From Siphonodentalium dalli (Eukaryota > Mollusca > Scaphopoda > Gadilida > Siphonodentaliidae), in the NCBI GenBank assembly GCA_032622095.1, contig CP136067.1, positions 97,392,707-97,456,706 on the forward strand: a stretch of DNA of 64,000 nucleotides, read 5' to 3'. Within the stretch, counting starts at the first letter, position 1. Each line of letters begins with the position of its first letter. The position numbers and the translations under genes are program-made. Below are positions 9,097 through 20,118 of the stretch, piece after piece. Below the pieces are notes generated by a model. The model was given only the letters and a program-made list of their open reading frames with translations, was not told where the DNA came from and made no database searches.

Positions 9097-12000
9097 ATGT
9101 CAATTAAGATAGGAGCAGTGAACTGCAGGGGACTTGGGTCAGACAATACTAAAAGAAGAGATATATTCAATATTTTTAGACAAAAGTATGATATTAGCAT
9201 CTTCATTGATACCCATGCCACAAAAAAATGTGAGCGTATCTGGAGAAATGAATGGGGAAACGAAATGAAATTTGCATCCTTCAGTAGTAATAGCAGAGGC
9301 ATTGCGATTGGGTTCAAAAGCTCCTTTGAATATAAAATTCATAATTGCATCTCGGAGGAAAATGGAAATTATCTTATAATAGATATAACAATTAAAAATC
9401 AAAGACTTTCACTAGTAGCAATATATGGTCCGAATAAAGATAATATAATTTTTTTTGAGAAAGTGAAAGAAAAGGTTATAGAACTCGGCAACTTATCTAC
9501 TATCTGGGTGGGGGATTGGAATGTTGTGCAAAATTTTGAAAAAGATACATATAAATATAAGAAATTTAACAACCCAAAAAATCATGAAGAAGTGGGAAAA
9601 ATAATTAAAGAACTAGATTTAATAGACATATGGAGGAAACATAATCCGGATAAAAAAAGATATACATGGTATGGTCCAAATAAAAAATGTAGCAGACTTG
9701 ACTATTTCCTTATATCAAATGATTTAGAACCTTTGGTCACATCCGTCAATATTGAAACAAAATATAGATCTGATCACGCATCAATAAATATTGAACTTGC
9801 ATTTGAAAAACAAACGAGAGGAAATGGAACGTGGAAATTTAACAATTCTCTTCTAAGAGAGGCACATTATGTGCAACAGGTAAAAGAAATAATAATAAAG
9901 ACAGTAGATCAATACACAGTAACAGGATACAAAATAAAGGAATCAAAATACAACATAGATGATCAAATGCTGTGGGAAATGATAAAGTTAAATATAAGAG
10001 GGAAAACAATAGCATATTGTTCAAATAGAAAGAAAAATATTATCCAAAAGCAAAGAGAACTAGAACAAAAGATAGAACAAAATCAAAAACTATTTGATGA
10101 AACAAAAATGGAAAAGTACCAAAAAGAGGGAGAAGTGTTAGAAAATGAGTTATATACCTTAAGACAAACTCATGTAAAGGGACTGATGATTAGGGCTAAA
10201 GCACAATGGTATGCAGAAGGGGAAAAGAATACAAAATACTTTGCATATTTAGAAAAAAGAAACTACACGGAAAAACTTATCCCAAAAATAATACGCGAAG
10301 ATGGTACTTCTACATCCGACATAGAAGAAATTTTGGAAGCACAAAGAAATTTTTATAGTGCTTTATACAGTGAAAATGAAGAAAAAAATATAAAGTGTAA
10401 TGAAACAAGCTATAACCAATTTATGGATTCTAAAAACCCTTTTCTGGGTAACAAATCCTGTGATGAGACAAAAGCATGTGAAGGACTTATAACAAACATA
10501 GAATTAGTAAACGCCTTGAAAATGTCAAAATACAACAAATCACCTGGGATAGATGGTTTTACAGCCGAGTTCTATAAATTTTTCTGGAACGATATCTCAA
10601 GTTATCTGTTGAACTCTATAAATGATGCATTTAAAAAAGGACATATGTCAATATCGCAATGCCAAGGAGTGATAACCTGCTTACCTAAGCCAGGAAAAGA
10701 CAAATCATATATTAAAAATCTTAGGCCTATCACTCTTTTGAATGTAGACTATAAACTGGCTTCAGCAGTAATTGCTAATAGAATAAAAACACAAATTAAA
10801 ACAATGATAAGTGATACACAAAAAGGGTTCCTGAAAGGAAGATATATAGGGGAATGTACACGCTTAACCTATGATTTGATAATAGACTGCCAAGAACAAA
10901 ATATCCCTGGTTTAATTCTACTATTAGATTATGAAAAAGCTTTTGATTCAATAAAATGGAAATTCATTCAGAAAACCTTAGAATTTTTCGGTTTTGGGAA
11001 AAATATATGCAAATGGGTGACAACATTATACAATAAAACAAACAGTCTTGTTATCAATAACGGACATTTGTCACAGCAATTTAACCTCCAAAAGGGAGTT
11101 AGACAGGGAGATCCTTTGTCTCCCTATCTATTTATTCTTTGTATTGAATTATTTTCGGCAGCTTTAAAATATGATAATAATATAAAAGGGATAACAATTA
11201 ACGATAAAGAAGTTAAAATAAGTCAGTATGCTGACGATTCAGTAATATGGCTAGATGGTAGTGAATCATCACTCAAAGGGGCAATTGATCTCATTAACGC
11301 GTTTGAAAAAATATCAGGCTTAAGGGCAAACTTTGAAAAAACTGAAGCTATATGGTTTGGATCCAAAAGAGGATGCACACAAACCTTAAAGAATAACACT
11401 AAAATAAAGTGGAACTACCAGGGAAAGTTTAAAACACTGGGGATTTTGTTTGACTTAGAAGATCCTCTTCTTGTATCTGAAAATTGGAATGAAAAGAAAA
11501 ATAAAATGGAAAACATTTTAAAACATTGGGCATTGAGGACACTGTCTCACATTGGAAAAACTACTGTGATAAAAATGCTAATTTTACCAATTATTATACA
11601 AATCTTGACTGTTTTACCAGAACCACCTGCACACATATTGAAGGAAATGCAGGGCTTGCTGTTTCAGTTTTTTTGGAATGGAAAAAGAGATAAAATTAAG
11701 AGAGACACACTAGTCCAAAATATTGAAAATGGTGGACTAAAAATTCCAGATATTAAAAGCTTTTCAAAATCCTTAAAAATAACATGGCTTAGAAAATTCC
11801 TAGATCCCTTTAACTATTCAGATTGGAAAATCATTTTAATAGATAAATTGCATATATATGGAGGCTCAGCTCTTCTAAATTTAAATAAAGCCAGTCTGAT
11901 GAGAATTGCTAAGCGATTCAATCCATTCTGGAGAGATGTCTTAATAGCTTATGCAACATTATCCACAGACCCAAATACAGAAGTAGAATATAAGAAACAG

Positions 12001-12915
12001 CCACTCTTCCATAACTTACACATTCAGAGAGAAAAAAAACCTTTAATTTATAAAAACTGGATAGAAAAACAAATATTGCATATTAATGATATTTTGCGGG
12101 AAGATGGTTCTTTTATGGACACTGGAGAAATTCTATCAAAATATGACCTTAAAGTTAACTACTTAACTTTACAAGGAGTAATATCCTCTATTCCTTTAAA
12201 TTGGAAAAAAGAAATAAAGGCCTCACAAAACAAATTGACTAAAAGCTCTAGAATTGATTTAGTTGAAAATATAATTCATGAAAAGAATTTGAACAACCAT
12301 CTGTACTGGAAAATTGTAACTCTTGTCATTCCAAATAAACCAAGCGCTCAGGTAGGATGGGAGCATAAACTAAAACTAGAAACAAACGAAATTCACTGGG
12401 ATTCAATATATAAGCAAACATTTAAAACAACGAAAAACACGAAACTGCAAGCCTTTCAATTCCAAATAAATCACAACACTTTAGTTACAAATGTCTTCCT
12501 TGAAAAATGTAAGATTATAGCATCAAAATTGTGCACACTCTGTGGAAAAGAAAATGAAACTATAGAACATTTGTTGGTTACCTGTCATCAGAGCAAAACT
12601 CTTTGGGAAGAAATTTCAAAAACAATGTATACCAAATGTAACATCAAAATGCCAACAAAGATTGAAGAATTACTTTTTGGAATAGATTCAGACTTTGTCA
12701 TGAGCACACTTGAAATTAACAATATTCTACTATTAATAAAACGATATATTTATGTGACAAGGTGCAATAAGACAAATCTATGCCAAAAAAAAGCAATACA
12801 ATTTGTTATACAAGAATACAATCTAGAAAAGCAGGCACTAAAATGGACTGATTCAACAAATAAAGCCTTTGATAATAAGTGGAACAGTGTCCTCAATTTA
12901 ATAAATGACCCTTGA
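9097..12915 (+). CDS. LINE ORF2 protein: APE endonuclease + reverse transcriptase
   Basis: 1272 residues, the normal size for L1-type ORF2. It nicks target DNA and reverse-transcribes the element's RNA at the nick. The N-terminal apurinic-like endonuclease has VNCRGL, IDTH (D38 where Glu is usual), YGPN, GDWN (D140, N142), RLDYFLIS and SDH (225-227). The reverse transcriptase shows RPITLLN, LLLDYEKAFD (first catalytic Asp about 611), RQGDPLSP (about 669) and YADD (711-714). A C-terminal CX2CX8HX4C motif starts near residue 1146 (CTLCGKENETIEHLLVTC). The ATG at 9097 precedes the conserved VNCRG by eight residues, so the start is well placed. The frame is uninterrupted, and the catalytic residues are present apart from the Glu-to-Asp change. 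Confidence 0.95.
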   Translation: MSIKIGAVNCRGLGSDNTKRRDIFNIFRQKYDISIFIDTHATKKCERIWRNEWGNEMKFASFSSNSRGIAIGFKSSFEYKIHNCISEENGNYLIIDITIKNQRLSLVAIYGPNKDNIIFFEKVKEKVIELGNLSTIWVGDWNVVQNFEKDTYKYKKFNNPKNHEEVGKIIKELDLIDIWRKHNPDKKRYTWYGPNKKCSRLDYFLISNDLEPLVTSVNIETKYRSDHASINIELAFEKQTRGNGTWKFNNSLLREAHYVQQVKEIIIKTVDQYTVTGYKIKESKYNIDDQMLWEMIKLNIRGKTIAYCSNRKKNIIQKQRELEQKIEQNQKLFDETKMEKYQKEGEVLENELYTLRQTHVKGLMIRAKAQWYAEGEKNTKYFAYLEKRNYTEKLIPKIIREDGTSTSDIEEILEAQRNFYSALYSENEEKNIKCNETSYNQFMDSKNPFLGNKSCDETKACEGLITNIELVNALKMSKYNKSPGIDGFTAEFYKFFWNDISSYLLNSINDAFKKGHMSISQCQGVITCLPKPGKDKSYIKNLRPITLLNVDYKLASAVIANRIKTQIKTMISDTQKGFLKGRYIGECTRLTYDLIIDCQEQNIPGLILLLDYEKAFDSIKWKFIQKTLEFFGFGKNICKWVTTLYNKTNSLVINNGHLSQQFNLQKGVRQGDPLSPYLFILCIELFSAALKYDNNIKGITINDKEVKISQYADDSVIWLDGSESSLKGAIDLINAFEKISGLRANFEKTEAIWFGSKRGCTQTLKNNTKIKWNYQGKFKTLGILFDLEDPLLVSENWNEKKNKMENILKHWALRTLSHIGKTTVIKMLILPIIIQILTVLPEPPAHILKEMQGLLFQFFWNGKRDKIKRDTLVQNIENGGLKIPDIKSFSKSLKITWLRKFLDPFNYSDWKIILIDKLHIYGGSALLNLNKASLMRIAKRFNPFWRDVLIAYATLSTDPNTEVEYKKQPLFHNLHIQREKKPLIYKNWIEKQILHINDILREDGSFMDTGEILSKYDLKVNYLTLQGVISSIPLNWKKEIKASQNKLTKSSRIDLVENIIHEKNLNNHLYWKIVTLVIPNKPSAQVGWEHKLKLETNEIHWDSIYKQTFKTTKNTKLQAFQFQINHNTLVTNVFLEKCKIIASKLCTLCGKENETIEHLLVTCHQSKTLWEEISKTMYTKCNIKMPTKIEELLFGIDSDFVMSTLEINNILLLIKRYIYVTRCNKTNLCQKKAIQFVIQEYNLEKQALKWTDSTNKAFDNKWNSVLNLINDP

Positions 12916-13252
12916 CCGGAAATTACTCTGGTAAAAAAATTAAATTTATAGATAAAAAAAATAAATTATTTTCAATTTTTAGACCGACCCTGCAGTATCA
13001 CGAAAACTGAATTAAAAAAAGAATAACTGTCAAAATGACACATTAGCAAGAAAAATGCTATAGATAATTTTATAAGACAGAACAAGAAAAAGGATAAGTT
13101 TCAAAAACAGAGATTATTCAAGTGTGCATGTGATAAAAAATATATTGTTATAAGAATTTATTTTTTCATGTTTAATGTATATTTATTATGTACAACTTTA
13201 ATATGTAATTGAGACAGACTATGAAAAATAAAAATAAATTATAAAAAAAAAA
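12916..13252 (+). terminator. LINE 3'UTR with two polyadenylation signals and A-tail
   Basis: AATAAA occurs at 13227-13232 and again at 13233-13238, 10-15 bp before the terminal A-run. The A-run joins the target-site duplication directly, as expected for target-primed reverse transcription. Confidence 0.8.
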
Positions 13253-13266
13253 AACTAATATACCAC
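13253..13266. repeat. 3' target-site duplication of the LINE
   Basis: AACTAATATACCAC, identical to 7281-7294. The right arm of the large inverted repeat resumes immediately after it. Confidence 0.9.
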
Positions 13267-14231
13267 ACCTTGCAAATGATATCAGGGTAGATTTAGCAAA
13301 ATCTGTTGAATTTTGGTATACATGTATAACAGTCATCTTGTCATCCAACCTGTATTAAGTGGATGAATATGATGAAAAATGATCATTGTATCTATATATT
13401 ATGGTCTCTCTCACTTCATTTGCAAAGTTCTGATCGTTCCCTTTAAAACGTTGCCATAATCCAAAAAAACGTTTGCAGCCAAATTCCATACTGCTTCCTT
13501 TAAAATGAATTTGTTATCCTCAGTAAGGTACTGGGACCACCATAATAGTATATATATTTGTCACGATACTAAATAGTATGCCTATTAACAAAATAAGTCA
13601 CAGTTTGCGACCTTTAAGAAACATCAAATAATATAGTGTTCTACATATGTGAAAAATTTACTTTTTTCTATAAATTTTTATTGCATATCTGAAAACCACC
13701 ATTAAGACAGTTCCGAAACAACAAACACCCCTGATACTAACCGTAGTACGTAGTTACATTTACTTAAAAACATGGTCCAAGCTCGCTAACAGTGAATTTT
13801 AGCCGATTGTATTGTCAAGTTTAGTGAGAGATAATTAATAATATTCATAATGTATGTGTATGTTACGATTCGAAGCATGTATACATCGCAGATAAGCCAA
13901 TATTATTCACCATTATTGGGAGCAATATCTATCTTTTAAAATGTTGATGGCCATTTTGAGCCAAAGTTAACAGTTTGCTTATAATGAGATGAAACGTTCA
14001 TAGGCAATGGCATGCATAACTTACATCGCCCAGTATTGAACTATGACTGAAATCCCAATGGCGATATTTGGTAAAATTTGATACTGCGTTCTGTAAAATC
14101 GGCCTGTTTGTGAATCGGAAATGGGTGTGACCCACATAATGACATAACTCATTGTTCCAGTGATCTGTTACTAAACAATAATTACATCCACTTCATTCTC
14201 TATAGTAAATTCCCGTTGAGTTTATGAAAGC

Positions 14232-14262
14232 TAATGTAATTATGTCGCATAATTACATTAGG
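14232..14262. repeat. 14-bp hairpin, mirror of 2687-2717
   Basis: CTAATGTAATTATG, TCG, CATAATTACATTAG. It is the right-arm counterpart of the left-arm hairpin. Confidence 0.75.
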
Positions 14263-14614
14263 TCGAGATTTTATCAGTGCAGCCAAAACGACCGAAGAAT
14301 ACCAGCGCAATGATATTTGTAGTCCGTTGCATAGTAACCAGAGACGCTACTTTCTTTGCACTCGTTTGCCGAACACTTTTATTTCACGAACGGCATTAAA
14401 GCCGACAAAAGAATAGTAAATAAATATCCAAATGAAGACAATGCCCTAATGAATTAAACATTTCCAAGCTGTACACAAATAATAAATGTTGTCGTATTTG
14501 CAACGTTTTATAACGAAATGCAACTTACACAGTTTTGTTTTCGTTTCATTTATAATTTAATTACATTTTCACATCGCATAGGCATTGCCATTATGATTTT
14601 GAAAGACCACAGAT

Positions 14615-14722
14615 CTTGGAACTTGATAAATAACTGCCATAATTAGGCTAATTAGCAATGTTTTGGTCATAATGCTGGGCCAAAACATTGCTAATTAAGG
14701 CAGTTATTAATTAAGTTCCAAA
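14615..14722. repeat. Nested hairpin in right arm, mirror of 2226-2333
   Basis: Contains the paired TTAGCAATGTTTTGG / CCAAAACATTGCTAA and the GGAACTT / AAGTTCC ends. It matches the left-arm copy with few changes. Confidence 0.8.
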
Positions 14723-14859
14723 CTCCTATGATATTGGTAAGACCGTCACAAGTGCATGCATGTTACCATACATTATAATTTTTTAGGCACAACATGTTAA
14801 CAATTTATATATATACTATGATGAAATTTTTAATTATTGTTTACAAACATTCCCAAACA

Positions 14860-15680
14860 TTGTACCCAGTCCCCGTGAGAAAACCGCAGCAGATTTTTTC
14901 CCATTCATCTCCGTGTAGCGGTATACAAACCTTTACGTGATTTCTGAGATTCCAGAGACTGCCCCTACACTACTGGCTACAGCGCCAGAGGACCCTTCGC
15001 ACTTGCAAAGTCCCTGTTAAAAAATGCAGCATGTTTCTTCACCTCGTTTCAGTGTAATGATATGTTACGTAGTGTTACTGGTACATTTTACAAATGATAT
15101 GAAGTCCCCATGAGAAAACAGCAGCATACTTTTAAAACTCATCTCAATGCAACGATATGTTACGAATGATTTCTGAGATCCACAGAGACCGCTCGTACGA
15201 GTCGTAGACAGTTGTTACAAATGATATAAAGTCCGTGTGAGGAAACCGCAGTTTATTTTTTCAACTCGTCTGAGTGTAGCGATAAGTTATGTTACAAAGT
15301 GTTACGAAGCGTTACGTTATATGATTTCTGATATCGACATAGACCGCTCATTGATGGGTGTATACAAATGATGTAAAGTCCCTGTGAGAAAACCGAGGCT
15401 ATTTCTTCAACTCGTCTCAGTGTAGTTACGAAGGTTTACGTGATTTATGAGATTCCACAGATCGATGTACCGCTTGTAGACGGTTGTTCAAATTATTGTT
15501 CAATACAAATGCTACAAATCCCCGTGAGATCACAGCAGAATTTTCTTCACCCCATCGCAGTGTAGCAATATGTTATTGTTAGAATGTGCACGAACAAATG
15601 AATGACAAATTGCGGAACATTCTGATTTTGTGATTTCTGAGATTCCTCAGAAACTGGTCATATTCATGTATGGACACAAG
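14860..15680. repeat. Degenerate tandem repeat, unit about 130-160 bp, 5-6 copies
   Basis: Each unit contains GTGAGAAAACCGCAG, then TTCTTCAACTCGTCTCAGTGTAGC, then GTGATTTCTGAGATTCC. The first unit overlaps the outer end of the large palindrome (and mirrors 1949-2080), so the palindrome ends inside this array. Confidence 0.75.
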
Positions 15681-15689
15681 TGTTTTTAA

Positions 15690-16340
15690 TAATCACTTTA
15701 AATTTTACCAACTATATTAGTGTTTGATTAAATAAATCATCTTAAAATTTCTAAAATACCATGATAGTTTATTCTACTGAAAACTTGTTTGTTTCCTAAC
15801 TGTGGAGCGAAAAATCGAAATAGAAAAATATTTGGCTCAATGCCGACATATAGGATAATTCCTGTAAGAAAATGTTCACTAAACTTATTAATTATCGCCT
15901 ATACATATGCTGAATAACAAACTCTTATAAATCGCTTCGCGATTCATAGGTTTGTGATTCGCCAGGAGCCTTTAGACTGTGTAATTACATTAGGAAACCG
16001 AGATTATTCCTTAATTAAACATACAAAATAGAGCCAGAATTCTCCACTAGTTACAAACAGCAGAAACTGATATGAAAATATCAGTGAAAAATAAAATTGT
16101 CCTGTTCCGGTATAATAATTCGGATCAAACTGACTTAGTGCCTCGTCTGAAAAAAAACGGCGGCCAAAGTTGGCGCCATCTTGTTTGGTGTCAACGCGCC
16201 CACTTGTTATGTTAAAATTTGTTAAAAGTTGAGGGACATAACAATGAAGAAACTAAGTTAGGTGAAGTGAAGTCATGGCGTACATGGGTACACTAGGATA
16301 TCACCTCCCGGACAAAATTTAATAGCGAATTTCTTAAGTT
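15690..16340. other. No recognisable gene
   Basis: AT-rich. One GGCGGCCAAAGTTGGCGCCATCTTG stretch near 16160 resembles the 'aagatggcggcc' motif that recurs in the foldback arms. Nothing else is recognised. Confidence 0.4.
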
Positions 16341-16645
16341 TTAGGGGAGGGGTCAAACTACCCCTTTTTGTCTGAAAATGCTGCTGAAATCCGCTTCTGA
16401 AGTTGGTTTCTATGTTTAGTATATATCAAAGAATTTCAATTTCAAGGACTTACGCGAAAGTTCGAATAAAAGTGATTTTTTACGTTTTGTGGGTTTCTGT
16501 CAAAATACCCCTTCTTATCTGAAAATACTGCCATAGGTTATGTTTTTATGACCAGTGTAGTACCTAGGTATAATTATAGCAGATTTTGTGCTGGTACTCG
16601 AAAGTTCGTTTAAATGTGATTTTTTGTGGGCCACTGCCCCCTTTA
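16340..16645. repeat. Two tandem units of about 148 bp
   Basis: The pattern CCCCTTTTTGTCTGAAAATGCTG ... CGAAAGTTCGAATAAAAGTGATTTTTT ... is repeated with divergence from about 16508 (CCCCTTCTTATCTGAAAATACTG ... CGAAAGTTCGTTTAAATGTGATTTTTT). Confidence 0.65.
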
Positions 16646-16649
16646 TGCT

Positions 16650-18280
16650 GTAATTGCGGAACTTAAGAATTGGGCTTGTGGCGTTAACCCGGTCCTCCCG
16701 ATAATTCAGGCACATCAAACCTTTCGTACTCAGTAGTTCAAATAAAACTGTCTGGGCTCCTCGACTAGAACTTAGTGTATGGCGAAACATTGAAACACTT
16801 CAAGAAGAGGCCGGACATACATTGGGCAGGTCAAGTAGACTAAATTTCCAAACTGAATTGCAGACCAACTTAACGAATGCTCAAACAGATAGCAAATCCC
16901 AAAACATATAAATCAATATTACTGGAATTGATGTTATATTGCGGCAACAAAAGAAGGCAGCGTGGACTGAAAGCTTCTTTAACCATAATTAAGAGTTGGG
17001 GCATCTCCCGATGTTCCTTACTTGAAAGCGTTAGCGATTGATTTTTTAATGTATACTTGTAGTTAATGGAACGCCCATGGCAAATCGTTAGAAACCGCAG
17101 CGTGAAGTTGCACGACAAAGTCACTCCATACGCCTATATACTGTACACGATAGACCATATTGTCATCGTAGGACTCAAACGCTGGCCAAAGTTTGGATGG
17201 AATTACATGTAGGTTAACTGAAAGGTATAATAGCATACCGTGGCACTGTGAGTTCACAATTATGTAGGACCTTTCATAGGTAAGGTAAGATATGTAGTAT
17301 CCTTTTTTCCAACATCCGTATTACGTTAGATAACGTATGTACCGACGACAATGATATGTACCTGTTCAAACAGCGGGGAGGTCGCGAAACAATGTCAGGA
17401 CACAAGGTGTGTGGGTAGGTCTGAGCGACGATCGCAGAATTTTGCAATGCCATGTAAAGTTTGTTTTCCAAATCCATTTTTAAAGAAATATTACGACTAC
17501 TCAAATTATTTTATATGTTCAGGCTTATAAACTGGACCAAAATGGAGCATTAATCAAGGGAAGACTCCTAGTTTCCATACTTAGCCAAAATTTGTTCTCT
17601 TATAACACGATATAATGGGGTGGGTCCTGCTTTTTACGAGGAAAAAATTGCACTGGAAAAAAAAACAATTCCATCAGTTCCCACAGGTTTCCTTTGTTCT
17701 TTTTTACCTTCAAGGAACCACACGATGCCAATATCAGTTCATTTAATTCGTCTGGTGCTTTAAATTGTATGAATATTCGAAGATATACAGATTTACTGTA
17801 TCCATTGTATGACGTTCATCATTTGGAAGATTGGACCTCGGATCTCTGGGACCTACCAATATAGTGAAAAGCTGAGTGATTTAACATAACATTCTAATTA
17901 TTAAAAAAACAAGTATTCATCTTTGCGATGTTAACATTTTATTTCGGAATTACCGTTTCTGCCACAGGGGATTGTAATGCGTTCCACTGCCCCTTCCCGC
18001 CCAAATATGCACTTCCTTGCGTCGTCCTTGTAAACATAACTGCTTTGCATCATGGGTAGTATACATGCATCTCATATTATATATACTAGTAGTTATGGCA
18101 GTGCAAGTTGCACGTTACAAGCCACTGTGTTCTACCATGTTCATCGAATACATGTATTTTGTCTGTGTTTTCTTCAATTACATGATATTGGTTAATGGAA
18201 CAGACTGCATATAGAAAATTAGATAAGTAAAACAGAAACTGGCCTACAATTTGGTCATCTTGTCGATGCTTGTCACCCTC
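16650..18280. other. No recognisable gene
   Basis: Several open frames of 60-90 codons on the minus strand (16515-17504) show no domain or composition that would set them apart from chance. No repeat or RNA gene recognised. Confidence 0.4.
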
Positions 18281-18284
18281 AAGA

Positions 18285-18445
18285 TCATATTATTTGGCAT
18301 ATATAAAATATATTTGAGGTTTAATGTAGTGATTGTGAAAAATTTCTATATAGGTAACGGCTATATGGTTGATTATATGTAATATGTTTTGTATAATGTG
18401 CGCTTGGTGAGAAAGGATGTGAAACATTTTGAAATCAGACGTGCT
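18285..18445 (+). repeat. Dispersed repeat, copy 1 (copy 2 at 21320-21485)
   Basis: Shares GGTTTAATGTAGTGATTGTGAAAA, a TATATAGGTAA block and TTGGTGAGAAAGGATGTGAAA with 21340-21485, in the same order and orientation, at roughly 75-80% similarity by eye. Confidence 0.65.
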
Positions 18446-18489
18446 AATTAGTAATTAATACACTATGGGGTTTTGTTTGCGAGAATTGA

Positions 18490-18775
18490 CGTCATACCCC
18501 CATATAGTTAGTCAAGTAACAGGAAACCGCGCCCCCATACTATAGCTCCAGAATTAGACATGTATACATCATACCCCGTAGAAAGTCACGTAATAGGAAA
18601 CCGCGTCCTCCATAGTATACCTACCCCCAGAGTTAAAATGTATACGTCAAACCACCAGAGTTATGGCCGTGTTAACCGCGTCCCCCATAGTATATATATG
18701 ATGTGTATGTTTTTAAATACTTTTGTGTATACGTCATACCCCATAGTTATAGCCATGTAAACCGCGTACCACTGG
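18490..18775 (+). repeat. Tandem repeat, unit about 77-89 bp, 4 copies
   Basis: Units start near 18493, 18570, 18648 and 18737. Each has GTCATACCCC, a TATAGTTA-like block, then AAACCGCGTCCCCCATAGTATA. Confidence 0.75.
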
Positions 18776-18814
18776 TACGCATATAATTGTTAGCGATATG
18801 TCTGGAATTTCCTT

Positions 18815-19205
18815 ATAGGGACTAAATGCACTCGCGGCGTGTGAATGTTAAAGAGACAAAATGCACTCGCGATGTGTGCATGTTAAAGGACACACGACAC
18901 TCTCAGTGTGAATGCACTCGTGGTGTGAATGTTAAAGAGACACATTGCTCTCACGGTGAGTGAGTGTTAAAGAGACGCAATGCAGACACGGTGAGTGAAT
19001 GTTAAAAAACACACGACATTCTCGGTGTACAAATGTTAAAGGGTGGCAAGGCACTCACGGTGGGTGAATGTTAAAAGGAAAGCATGACACTTTTGGTTTG
19101 CGAATGTTAAAGGGACGCACGTCACTCACTGTGTGTGAAAGTTAAAAGGACAATAGACACTCGCTGTGGGTAAATGCTAAAGGGACACAATGCACTCGCC
19201 ATGGG
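18815..19205 (+). repeat. Tandem repeat, unit about 41 bp, about 10 copies
   Basis: Consensus-like unit: GAATGTTAAAGGGACACA followed by ATGCACTCGCGGTGTGT. Units vary by 20-30% and some are truncated. Confidence 0.85.
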
Positions 19206-19209
19206 TGAA

Positions 19210-20110
19210 AGACGAAACAAAATCTTAAACTTAACAGTTAAAAAAAAAAAATGCTTTTTCAAAAATAATAATAATAAAAACAAATTAAAGAAATATTTAA
19301 AATTTAAAAAAATGAACTGCTAAGTTTATTACAAAATGACTGGAAAATACAGACTCAAAGCTACTTATTGGTGACATCTCGCTAAATGACAATATAAATA
19401 GAAAGTTATTCAATTTTGTTCGAACTTACATAGCTTCAACTTGCCGCTTTGCCATCAGTGAATAGGCTGCATTACTGTTAAAGTAACACAGACTGCAACA
19501 GACACCCCAGACGCACAGTGATGGAACCAACACAATCATGAATATACATCTGTTATATCATAATTACATATAAATTGTATACTACGTTTTATACATGTGG
19601 ATCGTACCTTACATTATACTTATGTAAATAACATGTCCTTTATGTTATTGTCCGCAGCGAGACCAAGATAAGTTTTGTAACCTGTGCCTCAATCCCCTGT
19701 ATTTAATTCTGGATGCAAATAAAATATGCCAACGTTAAAAAATTCAACCATTATAGTATCGATTACCATCAACAATTGCTTGACCATACATTCAACCGCG
19801 CCGAAATATAAATGATCAATATTCCGTTTGAAATTGAAATAAGTTTATCGTCTAACTGCGAAATCGCTTGAGTGACAATGTTTGAATTATGGTGCTCGCT
19901 GTTATATCATGGGTCGAGAAATTGAGGGCTACTACTTAATCTTAAGCATGATAAATGCCTGCATAATATATGGGGTATATCATCGATGACGTTGCAGCTA
20001 AGATTAATAACACATATACATGGATAAGATATCCTTAGGTTATGATTATCATATATAATGGACACAATGCAATAACAAAAAGTGGTTGATAATTCGTTCT
20101 TATGTAACGA
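19210..20110. other. No recognisable gene
   Basis: Begins with A-rich microsatellite-like sequence (AATAATAATAATAAAAAC near 19266). The remainder is unremarkable AT-rich DNA with short chance frames. Confidence 0.4.
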
Positions 20111-20118
20111 CAAGACAT

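Larger units (their letters stand above)
7295..13252 (+). mobile_element. Full-length L1/Tx1-type LINE, apparently intact
   Basis: An element of about 5.96 kb: 5'UTR (7295-7517), ORF1 (7518-8366), long spacer (8367-9096), ORF2 (9097-12915), 3'UTR and an A-rich tail ending in 12 A at 13243-13254 (the last two shared with the target duplication). It is bounded by a perfect 14-bp duplication. A coiled-coil ORF1 plus an ORF2 with APE-type endonuclease, reverse transcriptase and a terminal Cys/His motif is the L1-clade arrangement. Open ORFs, exact duplications and a clean poly(A) mean the insertion is recent. It is younger than the palindrome it interrupts. The clade within L1/Tx1 cannot be decided by eye. 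Confidence 0.93.
1918..15030. mobile_element. Large inverted-repeat (foldback) element, interrupted by a LINE
   Basis: The left arm (1918 to about 4196) is the reverse complement of the right arm (about 6855-7294 plus 13267-15030). Matching edges are GCTGCATTTTTTAACAGGGA at 1918 and its complement ending at 15030, and TATGTTCCTGGCGTGG near 4178 with its complement near 6862. Once the 5.97-kb LINE is removed, both arms are about 2.2-2.3 kb and look about 95-98% identical. Most of the length difference is a roughly 93-bp segment present only on the left (about 3758-3850). The loop (about 4197-6854) holds a decayed gag-like gene flanked by direct repeats. No transposase is visible, so the element is either non-autonomous or a segmental inverted duplication. 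The outer ends lie inside a tandem repeat, which makes the true edge uncertain. Confidence 0.85.

Noticed and set aside
18815..19205. CRISPR-like array
   Set aside because: Units are contiguous and degenerate, without identical repeats separated by unique spacers. The genome is animal.
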